The notes below the pieces were generated by a model. The model was not told the origin of the DNA and ran no database searches. It saw nothing but the letters and a program-made list of their open reading frames with translations. Below, in pieces: positions 19,196 through 29,300 of a stretch of 64,000 bases of DNA. Source of the stretch: Mesostigma viride (taxonomy: Eukaryota; Streptophyta; Mesostigmatophyceae; Mesostigmatales; Mesostigmataceae). Each line of letters begins with the position of its first letter. Position 1 is the first letter of the stretch. The position numbers and the translations under genes are program-made. The stretch spans positions 941,285 through 1,005,284 of the forward strand of contig RPFO01000079.1 of the NCBI GenBank assembly GCA_009746045.1, in the 5' to 3' direction.

Positions 19196-19591
19196 CTAGA
19201 ATTTTCGCACGCTCTTTTTCTCCATCGAGACGAGCGCGGCTTCGACGCGTTTCCCGACCGCCAGGGCCCCTTCGCCTCTCCCTGCTGGCCTCGGGATCGG
19301 GTCCCCCGGCTTCCTCTGCGTGTCGATGCCGGCGAACCGCTGGCGAAACATGTTCGAGATGCGCGGGTCGATTTGAATCGGGCTCTCCTTCAACAGCACT
19401 GGCACGCGGGCTTCGACGCTCGCCAAAGCCCGCGCGGCGACCGCGAGAGGAACGCCGAATTCCGGCACAAACCCGCACGCGGGGAGGAGCGACGCCGGCG
19501 TCTCGTTTTTGGTTGGCTGGATGTCCACTGGCGGCGGCGGGGCCGTCTGGACCGATATGGGTGACCCCTCCGTGTTCGGAACGTCGTTCAT
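19196..19591 (-). CDS. Hypothetical Pro/Ala-rich protein
   Basis: 131 residues, starting MNDVPNTEGS, with a Pro-rich N-terminal segment and a middle part containing IDPRISNMFRQRFAGID. Ends in a basic helix (MEKKSVRKF). Lies 23 bases upstream of the previous gene on the same strand. No domain recognised. Confidence 0.5.
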   Translation of the reverse strand: MNDVPNTEGSPISVQTAPPPPVDIQPTKNETPASLLPACGFVPEFGVPLAVAARALASVEARVPVLLKESPIQIDPRISNMFRQRFAGIDTQRKPGDPIPRPAGRGEGALAVGKRVEAALVSMEKKSVRKF

Positions 19592-19629
19592 ATCGACCGT
19601 TTATTCATAATAACGCACACAAATATTTC

Positions 19630-19764
19630 TTAGACAGCCTGGAACGGCATCATGAGCTGGCGAGAACGATGAGTCCGGCGCCTGCGGCGGTGGCTGGCAC
19701 GACTGGTGTGGCTGCTGCCCTTGATGAACCGACCGGTGACCTTGCTCCTCTTCGGTAAAGGCAT
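19630..19764 (-). CDS. Small highly basic protein
   Basis: 44 residues from ATG 19764, with a run HRRRRRTHRSR and many Ser/Lys/Arg. An ATATAC block sits just upstream (about 19770), shared with the divergent gene at 19822. Size and composition resemble small nucleic-acid-binding virion peptides. The coding call rests on context, as no family is recognised. Confidence 0.45.
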   Translation of the reverse strand: MPLPKRSKVTGRFIKGSSHTSRASHRRRRRTHRSRQLMMPFQAV

Positions 19765-19821
19765 CGTAGTATATACAGTCCGTTGGATATTTTTTTTACC
19801 GCCTACTTTGTCAGAAGCGAC

Positions 19822-20397
19822 ATGGACAAGACTCCGAAAAAGTACGTCATCGCCGGCGCCGTCGCTTGCGGCGTCGTCCTCCTGGCCCTCGCCGTGTACT
19901 ACCTGAAAAAGTCGCAACAAAAAGCCGCGATCGTTCTCCCGTCCGATCAGATCGACCCGGAGTTCGAAGGGTTCTACATCACCCCCGTGTCCCGCATGAC
20001 CCGCGAGGAGTTCCGACAGAAGACGCTGGACTTCGACAACGTCGGGTGGAAGGACGCCAAGACGAACTCGAATGATCCGCCGTACCTCCGCATCATCGTG
20101 GCGGACGGGAAGATCGACGTGATCGAGATCGTGGCCACCCCCGCGATGTCGAACGGCGTCCCGATGGCGCCGAAGTCGATGAGTCAAATCCTGCCGATGG
20201 ACGTCCGCACAGCGAAGAAACTCGTCGAGGCTCGCAACGGGGAAGACTGGGACGTGGTCAGCGGCGAGAGACTGGCGCTGATCCCCGCGGACGAGACCGT
20301 CACCTACGTCGTCCTGAAGAAGAAGGAGGAGACGCGACCCGCGTCCTACCGCCTGGCGTTCTTCCGAGCCGCCGTCACTAGCCCGGAGTTTGACTAG
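19822..20397 (+). CDS. N-terminally anchored membrane protein
   Basis: 191 residues from ATG 19822. One helix at about 8-26 (YVIAGAVACGVVLLALAVYYL) after a basic MDKTPKK suggests a signal anchor with the large domain outside or luminal. The domain is mixed alpha/beta, containing FYITPVSRMTREEF and RLALIPADETVTYVVLKKKE. No enzyme motif recognised. Its stop overlaps the convergent giant gene by four bases. Confidence 0.6.
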   Translation: MDKTPKKYVIAGAVACGVVLLALAVYYLKKSQQKAAIVLPSDQIDPEFEGFYITPVSRMTREEFRQKTLDFDNVGWKDAKTNSNDPPYLRIIVADGKIDVIEIVATPAMSNGVPMAPKSMSQILPMDVRTAKKLVEARNGEDWDVVSGERLALIPADETVTYVVLKKKEETRPASYRLAFFRAAVTSPEFD

Positions 20398-23300
20398 CGT
20401 CTGAGGATAGCGCTAAATGAATATGGCATTCTTGCTTCTCTCGCATTTTTTAATGCATTAGCCCGAACCTCCCAATCAGAAGGAAGGTATTCGAAGTCAT
20501 AATCACGGTCCACGAAAGCATCGTAAGCGTTTCTGTCTAGTTGAGTACCATGTAAGAGCTCCTTGGCGAGTTCCATCCTGGGATCATCGAGGATCTCCAT
20601 GTCCGCGAAGTCTAATGACTGATCGTGGAATTCGTCCGTTTCTTCCGGGTCTGTATGATCATTATCTTGTTCAAACGCGTCTATAGTGTCCCCTCTATCT
20701 GGTTGATATGGTTCATCCGGAGTGTCATCCCAACTTTGTTCCTGGACGATGGATGGCCGATGCATGGCCGAAACTGGACGTTTCGTATCCTGTCTCTGAT
20801 CAAATAACTGTTGCGTAAATTTTTGTACCTTATCAACGTCCGATGTCCCAAACAAAAAGTGTGGTCGATGATCGCCCCTTGATCGTCGCGTCAGATCCAT
20901 GTAAAGAGGCATTTCTTCCGTTAATGGCTTAACAACCCTGCCATTAATCACATCGTTTATATATATTCGTGCTAAGTCGGCCTTCCGTTCGTCATAACTA
21001 TTTTGGATAGATGTAAGCTCTGGCGCTACTTCGTTCTCAAGCAAAACCTGTAACGCATCTCTGCCAAACCCTGACAAGTCTCTATCTTTATATAATCTGT
21101 CATACACTTGCTGGTACGCCGCTTCCTTTGCGAAGTCCTCCTGTTCGGTGAGGTCTTGAAGTTTCAATGCAAGGCCCACTCGAGCATTATACATCTGTGC
21201 ACTCTGGCGTTTTTGAAATCCAGGCAGTATTCCATGCTTGTTCGTGTTATCGTATATAAAATTAAAACTGTTTTTCCCACCACTCGTCTCAATGTCGCGT
21301 TTCATCAGGTCATTCAACGCCCGTCGCAGATTCAAGTTCCGAGCTTCCTCATCGCTCATTAGTTCTACACGAACCGGTTTATTTCCTTCGTCATCGCGAG
21401 TCTGGTCACGTTCAACAACATCTGGATTTAGTGTTTCCTGGACTGTCGGTTCGGGTCCAGCCGGCAAGTCAGCCAGCGGGGTTCTTTGGGGATATTCTAA
21501 TACGGTTGGGGATGTTTTCGTCTCTCTTCGGCTAGTATCAGCGGATGATGCCGAAATAGGAACAGGTGAGGTATCGGTCGCCAAATTCGGAGTATTGACA
21601 GGAAACCTAGATAGAGGCTCTGACGCTTTGCCTTGAGAACTCACAGGTACACCTGTACGTTGCGATATGTCCTGTGATAATGATGGTGGCACACGCGCGA
21701 AACGAACACGCTGATTCGTAAAATCAACAGGGTTTGACAGAGTCTGTTTAGGATATCCCTGTAGGGGAACAGGCGTGGGCGTCCCGTAATTAATCGTGTT
21801 TTCGATTGGCTTAAGCGTGAATATGCCGCCCAGATTACCCTCGCTGGACCTTGGTCGATCGCGTGCAAATTTTGGTGAAGAATCATTCAAACGTTTCAAA
21901 ATTTGTTCAAACAGTTGTCGATTGTCAAACAACCTCTGTGTTTCTTCGGTCTTAACATCTAAAGGAACGGACTCCGTCGGTGGCGAGTACGTTCCAGCGA
22001 CATTTTCAGTATCCAGCGGACCCGGCACTAAATTCCAATTGAGTTGCAAAGAACCTTGTGAACGACTTCTGACAGGCACACTGGGCGGATGTCGAGTTTC
22101 TCCATCCTGTGAATTTTGTGCCGACTCCGGAGAAGTCATGAACGGGCCTTCATCCGCTTGACTATGCTCTGAACCGCCGGTGATTTGTGATGATGTATTA
22201 GAACCCATGGGCTCAAACTTGAGAACCCCATTCCTGACAACGCTCCGAAAAAGACCGTTTTTCTGTTGAGGAGGTGGGGTATACGGTCCAACTAGTAAGC
22301 TCTTCACGTCAGGTCTGTTCACAAAAGAACCATTGGTAGATGAGGCTGTAATTTTCGCATCATTGCCTGGACGCCCATAACCAGTGCCTTTGATCGATAT
22401 AGGCTCCGCTGTTTTTTCAACATCCTCAATATGCTTGCGTTGTTCCGCAACGGGAGGGTCATCGTTCAAAATGAATCCACCACCAGTTCGTGGTAACCCT
22501 GGTCCACGACCCCTATTCCTGATCTTCAGAGAGGATGCGGAGTTTTTATCTGACAATCTCGATGAATCGGAATCTTTATTTACAACTGGATCGCTTTTAA
22601 TCGTTGCATTTGTATCAAGGCCATCGAAACTGTCTTGTAGTTGCCCATTTGTTGGATTATTCCATGGCGTACCACCCCCCCCGCTACCAAACGCTTGACT
22701 TTTGGGTGAACCGCTTGATCCTGACGTTCTTGTAACATCAACGGCATTTCTCTCTTCAAGCGGTTGTATCTTATTATTCGGAACGAATCTTCTCCAGCCA
22801 CTGACACCACCAACCAAATCTTTCAATCTTTTAGAAACGTCTGTACTCAGGTTGTCATTGCCACTCTGTTGTGACGGTGTTACTGCAAATGGCTCTAACC
22901 GTGAATCGTTTCTCGAAACCTCATCGTTTGTTCTTTTCCCCTTGGCGCCCTCACCAGATCCGTTTGGAGGTGGGGGAGTTTTAGGTAACTCTGGTTGGTC
23001 ATGCGCATCAAAAAATTCGTCATCATTTTCTTCTCGGTTAGCGGAAACCAAATATGTATCACCCCTATTATTTTGCTGTTTTTGATCATCTTTATCGCCA
23101 GCAGCGACCTGGTTTAATGGGTTTAATGGGTGTGAAAGCAAAAGAGCGATGTCATCATGCGTAGCCCAGCCGTTACCAAATGATTCTTCTCCTCCGACTG
23201 TGTCCACTCCAGTGGTATCAAAAGTTTCCAAGCCGCTAACTGCATCATCCCTCGAATGATTACCAGTGGACGCGCCTTTGTTAGCAGTTTTATTGCCTGC

Positions 23301-24629
23301 CCCTTCTACCGCACTGACGATTCCAGCGCCTGACGCCGGATCGCCATCATCATCGTGCGACCCGGATGACGTACTGGCCGCGCCGGCGGACGCGCCTAAG
23401 TCCCAGACATCTTTGGGTCTACCTGTAACACCAGGAGGGGGTCCTATGGCCCATGCACCTTTTAGGCTGCCTGTAACGCCATGAGGCGCGCCTAGGGCAG
23501 ATACACCTTTACCATTCCCTGCGGCTGGACTGCCTTTGCTATTTCTATTATCAACGGTAGTACCTGGAAGGACAGTGGGTGCATGGATTACGGATGATGC
23601 TTTATCGCCTTTGTGTATACCTGCGACCACGACTGGAGGGCTACCGGTTGCTAGACTCGTGGATGATGAATCGCCTGTCGGTTTGCTATGACCCCAAGTT
23701 TTTGCGCCCGAACCTTGACTGCTGGTGGACGCGCCTGCGTCCATGACAGCTGTTAGACCCCCTGGTGATGAGCCGGCCGTGCTCTTGCTATGGCTAGTGC
23801 CTGGTCGCCCGACCGCAGGGCTTACGGATGTTGGACCGCCTGTTGATTTTCTAGGGTCATCTGATTTTATGACCCCCCTTGGACTGCTAGTGGACGCGCC
23901 TGCCGATCCTGGATCGACTATATGTGTGCCTGATGCCCCGACCGCAGGGCTGCTGGATGTTGGACCGCCTGTTGATTTGCTAGGGTCATCTGATTTTGTG
24001 ACCATCCCTGGACTGCTAGTGGACGCGCCTGCCGATCCTGGATCGACTGTGGGTGTGCCTGATGTCCCGACCGCAGGGCTGCTGGATGTTGTACCAGACC
24101 CTGGATCGACTGTGTATGTGCCTGATGTCCCTACCGCAGGGCTGCTGGATGTTGGACCAGACCCTGGACCGCCTGTGTGTGTGCCTGATGTCCCTACCGC
24201 AGGGCTGCTGGATGTTGTACCAGACCCTGGACCGCCTGTGTGTGTGCCTGATGTCCCTACCGCAGGGCTGCTGGATGTTGGACCAGACCCTGGACCGCCT
24301 GTGTGTGTGCCTGATGTCCCTACCGCAGGGCTGCTGGATGTTGGACCAGACCCTGGACCGCCTGTGGGTGTTACCGTACCAGCCGCGACCGTATCATCTT
24401 CTTCCCCCTCCTCCGTCCTTCCAGCCAAGTCTCCAGGGCCGTGAACCTCGTCGCGAAGATACGGGTTCCCGTCATGGTACGATTCGGGAGGAGGCACGTG
24501 TTCCTTCTTCTTGTGCTTCTTCTGTTCCGCCTCGTGGCCCTCCTTCACAGCCTCATCATACAGTTCCCTGAACACCTCGTCGAACGTCTTGTCCTTCATG
24601 AGATTGCGGATCTTAGCGCCCTCTTTCAT
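20394..24629 (-). CDS. Very large low-complexity protein
   Basis: 1411 residues. The N-terminal 80 residues are charged (Lys/Glu/His). Residues about 85-330 are tandem Gly/Ser/Pro/Thr repeats, 330-1050 are disordered and Ser/Asn/Gly-rich, and the last 300 are more ordered and charged with a motif RRSRGDHRPHFLFG and many Asp near the end. No recognised domain. Base composition is more AT-rich than neighbours in the middle, as in the next large gene, suggesting rapid evolution. Could be a scaffold, tegument-like or fibre protein. Confidence 0.6.
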   Translation of the reverse strand: MKEGAKIRNLMKDKTFDEVFRELYDEAVKEGHEAEQKKHKKKEHVPPPESYHDGNPYLRDEVHGPGDLAGRTEEGEEDDTVAAGTVTPTGGPGSGPTSSSPAVGTSGTHTGGPGSGPTSSSPAVGTSGTHTGGPGSGTTSSSPAVGTSGTHTGGPGSGPTSSSPAVGTSGTYTVDPGSGTTSSSPAVGTSGTPTVDPGSAGASTSSPGMVTKSDDPSKSTGGPTSSSPAVGASGTHIVDPGSAGASTSSPRGVIKSDDPRKSTGGPTSVSPAVGRPGTSHSKSTAGSSPGGLTAVMDAGASTSSQGSGAKTWGHSKPTGDSSSTSLATGSPPVVVAGIHKGDKASSVIHAPTVLPGTTVDNRNSKGSPAAGNGKGVSALGAPHGVTGSLKGAWAIGPPPGVTGRPKDVWDLGASAGAASTSSGSHDDDGDPASGAGIVSAVEGAGNKTANKGASTGNHSRDDAVSGLETFDTTGVDTVGGEESFGNGWATHDDIALLLSHPLNPLNQVAAGDKDDQKQQNNRGDTYLVSANREENDDEFFDAHDQPELPKTPPPPNGSGEGAKGKRTNDEVSRNDSRLEPFAVTPSQQSGNDNLSTDVSKRLKDLVGGVSGWRRFVPNNKIQPLEERNAVDVTRTSGSSGSPKSQAFGSGGGGTPWNNPTNGQLQDSFDGLDTNATIKSDPVVNKDSDSSRLSDKNSASSLKIRNRGRGPGLPRTGGGFILNDDPPVAEQRKHIEDVEKTAEPISIKGTGYGRPGNDAKITASSTNGSFVNRPDVKSLLVGPYTPPPQQKNGLFRSVVRNGVLKFEPMGSNTSSQITGGSEHSQADEGPFMTSPESAQNSQDGETRHPPSVPVRSRSQGSLQLNWNLVPGPLDTENVAGTYSPPTESVPLDVKTEETQRLFDNRQLFEQILKRLNDSSPKFARDRPRSSEGNLGGIFTLKPIENTINYGTPTPVPLQGYPKQTLSNPVDFTNQRVRFARVPPSLSQDISQRTGVPVSSQGKASEPLSRFPVNTPNLATDTSPVPISASSADTSRRETKTSPTVLEYPQRTPLADLPAGPEPTVQETLNPDVVERDQTRDDEGNKPVRVELMSDEEARNLNLRRALNDLMKRDIETSGGKNSFNFIYDNTNKHGILPGFQKRQSAQMYNARVGLALKLQDLTEQEDFAKEAAYQQVYDRLYKDRDLSGFGRDALQVLLENEVAPELTSIQNSYDERKADLARIYINDVINGRVVKPLTEEMPLYMDLTRRSRGDHRPHFLFGTSDVDKVQKFTQQLFDQRQDTKRPVSAMHRPSIVQEQSWDDTPDEPYQPDRGDTIDAFEQDNDHTDPEETDEFHDQSLDFADMEILDDPRMELAKELLHGTQLDRNAYDAFVDRDYDFEYLPSDWEVRANALKNAREARMPYSFSAILRR
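24054..24371 (-). repeat. 63-bp tandem repeat, five copies
   Basis: Five near-identical 63-bp units encode 21-residue repeats built on GGPGSGPTSSSPAVG plus TSGTHT. Degenerate copies continue to about 23725. Likely varies in copy number. Confidence 0.85.
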
Positions 24630-24710
24630 GAAACCAATATCCTACTACTACCAAGACATAAATGTGTGCAAGACCAAAACATTTTATTCATAATAGTTCA
24701 TAGTCAAGTC

Positions 24711-24824
24711 ATGAGATGCAAAGGTACCACGAGATGTAACAGGAGGTGCACGTTCTCCGCGCGGCCAGGAAGGACCACGTGCGGAAAACACGCCCGAAAA
24801 AGATCCGCCAAGTCCCAAACCTAG
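24711..24824 (+). CDS. Stand-alone Cys/His module peptide (37 aa)
   Basis: The ATG at 24711 opens a 37-residue protein that consists only of the short Cys/His module seen at the start of seven larger proteins in the window: C-x3-T-x5-C, ten residues, C-x2-H, then KRSAK. The stop overlaps the stop of the convergent gene at 24821. It resembles modules collected as DUF5763 (from memory). It may be a remnant of a longer gene or a true mini-protein. Confidence 0.55.
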   Translation: MRCKGTTRCNRRCTFSARPGRTTCGKHARKRSAKSQT

Positions 24825-25915
24825 CCATTGATTCGAATCCCCTTCACCCAATCCGACCTCACGCCGTCGCGGCGTTTGTTCGTGATAAAATCCAGACCCA
24901 GAGGAGTGAACACGTTTCGAAGTTCTTCGAGTGTGAATCTCCCTTTCCCAGCCGCCGGCTCCTCGTGCAAGAACCCGCCAAGAAACGCGTTCCTGAAATC
25001 CTTCATCTTCGTCCACGCATCCGCGTCTAACGAAACCGAAGGAAGCTGCAGAAACTCGGCGGCTTTCTCAGGGGTGATGACTCCAGAAGGCATTGAAACT
25101 TCCGACGTCTCTTCCTCCTCGTCGTCCTCGTCTCCCCTCGCGCGCTTCTCGATACAGCGCAAGGCGTCCCACGGAGGCCAGCGGAGGTTCTCTTGAAAAA
25201 AATCGGCCGCTTTCGGTCTCTTGAAACCTGGGTTGTAGCTGTACACCTTCTCGCTCAGCCGCTCCCTGTGTTCGATCATCCACGCTTTCACGTCCGCGGG
25301 GACAGGGACGTCGTTCTCGACCATCCCAAGGAACAACGCGTGGAGGTGAGCGGTCCTGTATCGCTCGTCAGTCGTGAGGTTGTTCACCCCCGTCCTGTCA
25401 AAAGCGTCGATGATCTCGTTCACGAGCTCGTCGGACACAAGATCACCAGCGTACCTCAACAGAGCGTTTGCGACGAGCGCGAGTCTCGTCTTGCCACAAA
25501 ACACGCGGAAATCTGACAAGTCCGTCTTTCCGACCTCTCCAAACACAACCGGATCCCTCGAAGTGTTCACAGCAAACCCAGTCGTCCTCTTCATCCCGAG
25601 ACCTCCGCCGCACGAAAATCCGTGGCGTTCGAAAAGCGCGTTCCAGAAACACTTGTCCGATCGGAATTCGTTCGCATGATCGTACCTGGGAAACCCCTTA
25701 TCCTCCATGAAGTCCGAGAACACAGAGAACACGCGTTCTGTGGACGAAGTGAGAGTCGGGCCTTTGTTGACTCGGTTCGTCTCCAGGAACTCTGCGAACA
25801 GCTCGGCCCAGCGAGACTCTTGTGCGGTCAGCGAGCGACACAGCGGCTGGACGAGCGACCGCTCCACGTCCCGGACATCGCCCGAATCGTCGCGGTATTT
25901 GCGTTTCGTCATCAT
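24821..25915 (-). CDS. Hypothetical protein
   Basis: 364 residues from the ATG at 25915, which overlaps the stop of the upstream gene (ATGA type), so the pair is probably co-expressed. Mostly helical, with a highly acidic stretch (GDEDDEEEETSE) at about 265-277. The C-terminal domain, from about residue 290, ends SDWVKGIRING. No family recognised despite well-ordered composition. Confidence 0.6.
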   Translation of the reverse strand: MMTKRKYRDDSGDVRDVERSLVQPLCRSLTAQESRWAELFAEFLETNRVNKGPTLTSSTERVFSVFSDFMEDKGFPRYDHANEFRSDKCFWNALFERHGFSCGGGLGMKRTTGFAVNTSRDPVVFGEVGKTDLSDFRVFCGKTRLALVANALLRYAGDLVSDELVNEIIDAFDRTGVNNLTTDERYRTAHLHALFLGMVENDVPVPADVKAWMIEHRERLSEKVYSYNPGFKRPKAADFFQENLRWPPWDALRCIEKRARGDEDDEEEETSEVSMPSGVITPEKAAEFLQLPSVSLDADAWTKMKDFRNAFLGGFLHEEPAAGKGRFTLEELRNVFTPLGLDFITNKRRDGVRSDWVKGIRING

Positions 25916-26292
25916 CCTCTTATGATCAAGCGATCGGATGGATGGATCGTGGAACGCGCAAGGGGTTGTTCCAGGGACTTCTCTTTGACGCGCACGTAAT
26001 GCCGGACGCCGTACGCGAGTTTCGTTGCTAGACGGATCTTGTCGTCTGGGAAGTGCTCGCTCCCCAACGCCAGCAAGTCGATGGCGAAGTCCGACGTGAC
26101 GCCGCAAGCGTGCAGGATGTCAGGGAGAACTTCGGGGAGGAACTTCTCTCTAGCCAGCGCCCTGCCACACGCAGCGAGATTGTACAATATGTCAAACTCG
26201 TCCTGGATGTTTTTGTAGTCCTCTGGCAAAGACAGGACGTAGCTCTCGAGCTGTGAAGAGAGAGAGTCGACGCACTTTAACAGCTTCTCCAT
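25912..26292 (-). CDS. Hypothetical helical protein
   Basis: 126 residues, starting MEKLLKCVDSLSSQ. Helical throughout, Leu/Ala-rich, with LAACGRALAREKFLPEVLP in the middle. Last bases overlap the start of the next gene. Divergent, 20 bases, from the large gene at 26313. Confidence 0.55.
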   Translation of the reverse strand: MEKLLKCVDSLSSQLESYVLSLPEDYKNIQDEFDILYNLAACGRALAREKFLPEVLPDILHACGVTSDFAIDLLALGSEHFPDDKIRLATKLAYGVRHYVRVKEKSLEQPLARSTIHPSDRLIIRG

Positions 26293-26312
26293 AATACCTC
26301 CACTACAACTAT

Positions 26313-29300
26313 ATGGATGCGTTAGACGATCTTCTCGCTCGTTTGTACTCGAACGGGTTGTCTCTGGAAAAAAATCTGTACACTCGCAAACCTTCTAGAA
26401 AGTTCGGAGACCTTCTGGATCTTTACTCCTTGGGAATGTCGTCGAATCCGTACACGGACCAGGTCGTACACGGAGGCGGGGACTACGGCGGGTATCTATT
26501 GGATCACGCGTACCCGACCGCCCTCTCTCTCTCCGCCATTCCGTACGTAGCTCCTCCGATCACGCCGCCACCCGTCTCTCCTACGAAGAAGCCAGCGGAA
26601 CCTGGCTCTGACACGACGACTAGTAAAGAGCCTGCAGTTGACGAGCCTGACACGACACCACCTCGCGTTGACACCCCGCCTCTCACTTCTCACGTTAAAA
26701 AGCCGGCTACCGACGAGCCTGACGCGACATCGCCTCCCGTCGACACTCCGCCTCTCACTTCTCACGTTAAAAAGCCGCCCCCCGACGAGCCTGCAACAAC
26801 ACCGCCTCCCGTAGACACTCCGCCTATCACTTCTCACTCTCTTACGAACGGTCAGGCGGAACCCGTCACGACCGACAAAGGGATTGTGGTACCTCTAGAA
26901 GGACCGGGAGAAGACACAAATCTTATCGGCCCAATCAAGGACACTTTCGTACACTCTCGAGTTCTGCCTTTAGACGAACCTCCAAACGTCCCAAAGCCAA
27001 AACATCAAGACTTAGACAACGTATCAACTACAGCAATTCAAGAGATTCCTCCGCCAACTGATATTACAACCACGTCTACAGCCATTAAAGATATCCCTCA
27101 ACAAAAGTATGCGTCCGCCCCGTCTGTGGTCACTAGAGAGACTCCTAGACCAAAGGACTCTTCCGCAACGTCTGCAGCCACTAAAGAGATCAATCAACCA
27201 AAGGATCCTTCCGCCACGTCCCAAGCCATTAAAGAGATCACTCCACAAAAGGATGCATCAAAACCCTCCGACATGCCATTGTCAAAAGCCATCAAAGAGA
27301 CCCCTCCACCAAAGGATTCCATCCCTGCTACTGGTACCCAGACTGACGCTGAAATTTGGGTCGAAGAAGGAAAAAAGGAATTGGAGACGTATGTTGACGA
27401 CTTTGAAATGCGTATAAACAACGTACCAGACTATTTGGAAAAAATCTACAACATGGAACTTTCTATAGAGTCCGCAAAGGTGAATGCCTTACTCGTAGTA
27501 GAGTTGTTGCGTAAAATTAGAGCAGATACCGGCGTACGGGCACAAGAAATGAAAAAACAGTTTCCGTTCATATCTACTCAGATCGACGAAGTTCTGTCGC
27601 GATCAAAACTCGTAACGGATAAATGGATCGAAGAAGTCCAAAAGGCGTTTGCAGAACGGGAAAAAAATGATGTGGACCCTGAAAACTACGACGAGGGAAC
27701 CGAGAAACGAATTATGAAAAAGTATAAAGACATGGAAGAATATGTGGCGAAAAAAATGAAAAATGAACTCGAAGTCATATCGACATACAAAGCAGCAAAT
27801 GAAAATCTAAGATCCTCCGCAAAGGCGTACTATGAGGCTTCAAACGTTGATTTACGACATTTGATGAAGCGGAAAGTTGAAGCTTTGAGAAAGTTAGCTA
27901 ACGACGAACGCTTTTCAGACGCCGACCGTCAGGCGATACAATTAGAAATCGAAAAAGACGAAAAGTATTTGAATCCTTCGATACAAGGGGCAGCGGATGC
28001 CACGCCTGAAAAGGCGGCTACCAATGCGACCCCCCCGGTGCTCCAAACCCGCCCCCACCCGGCCCTCTAAAACCACCCCCACCCGGCCCTCCAAAACCGC
28101 CCCCTCCTGGTCCTCCAAAACCACCGCCCCCTGGTCCTCCACTGCCCCCTCCTGGTCCTCCAAAACCGCCCCCTCCTGGCCCTCCAAAACCACCGCCCCC
28201 TGGTCCTCCACCACCACCAATCGGTTCTCCAAAACCGCCCACAAACGATCCTACAGGGGCGCCCTCCACAGATCCCAAAGCGACTCCTCCAGCACCTCCG
28301 ACTCGCTTGAAATTTGAGGTGTTACCAAAAAAGGATAAATTCGGGCTTATATGGAAAGGTACAAAGCCCGTAGGAGGGATTGATTTATCATGGTCGCTAC
28401 AACCGGATCCAAACTTGGACGCGGATCAACTTAAAACTCTCCGGTGGGAAATTTATAACGACCTTCCTCCCTTTATGAAGCTTAGCGACGATGAATGGAA
28501 AATATACTGGGATATCAGAGGCAGGCCAAGAGGAAGCAATAAGGGAGTAGAGAACAAACTAAACCAGGACCAAGAGGGTAAAGAACGTTCGCAAGAGGAT
28601 CTGGATCGCTACGAACGCGCGGCTGCTGGAGACTTAACGGCGTTGCGTCCCAAAGAAGCGCTTAAGAAAGATGAACGTATCTATATAGCGTTAAACATAC
28701 TTGCCATCGCCAAACATTCGAAACAGATGTACCGAGACGCTACAATGACACCCGAGGAGGCGAAACAAAAACGAATGGAAGTTTTGCCATATAACAAATT
28801 ATACGAACATATCACACAATCTATGGATAACATCGCAAATTTAAATGTGGAGTTAGACAAAATCCATCGTGACACCCCAAAGGTTGACGAAAGTGGCTTG
28901 TACACGGACTTCGTGCTACCACCGACAACAATAAGGAGTATCGCGGAGATTTTGAGAGAACTTTATAAAGACCCATATAACGACCAACCTCTTGCTAACC
29001 GCATTGACGCCCAAAAGACTCAAGATCTCGAATTGGCATTGACCACTGCTTATAAGGAACAACACAAATTACCAGCAGAGCGCCAACCTTTTTGGACACA
29101 AATGCCGTACTTCCGTGTTCAGAAAAGCGAGTACGACAACATAATGGGAAGAGTAAGTGAAAGGATCACTATTGCAAACCTTCGAAAAGAAGCGCTACAA
29201 AACAATGGCGTCATAAAAGTGAATGGAGAAGATTTGAACGTGTTTCAACATCCAGAGATCCTAGAGCGCGCCAGAATCTTATATCCACATAATCAGAAGA

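Noticed and set aside
28020..28300. Gly-rich - strand frame opposite the poly-Pro DNA
   Set aside because: Product of reading the poly-Pro strand backwards.
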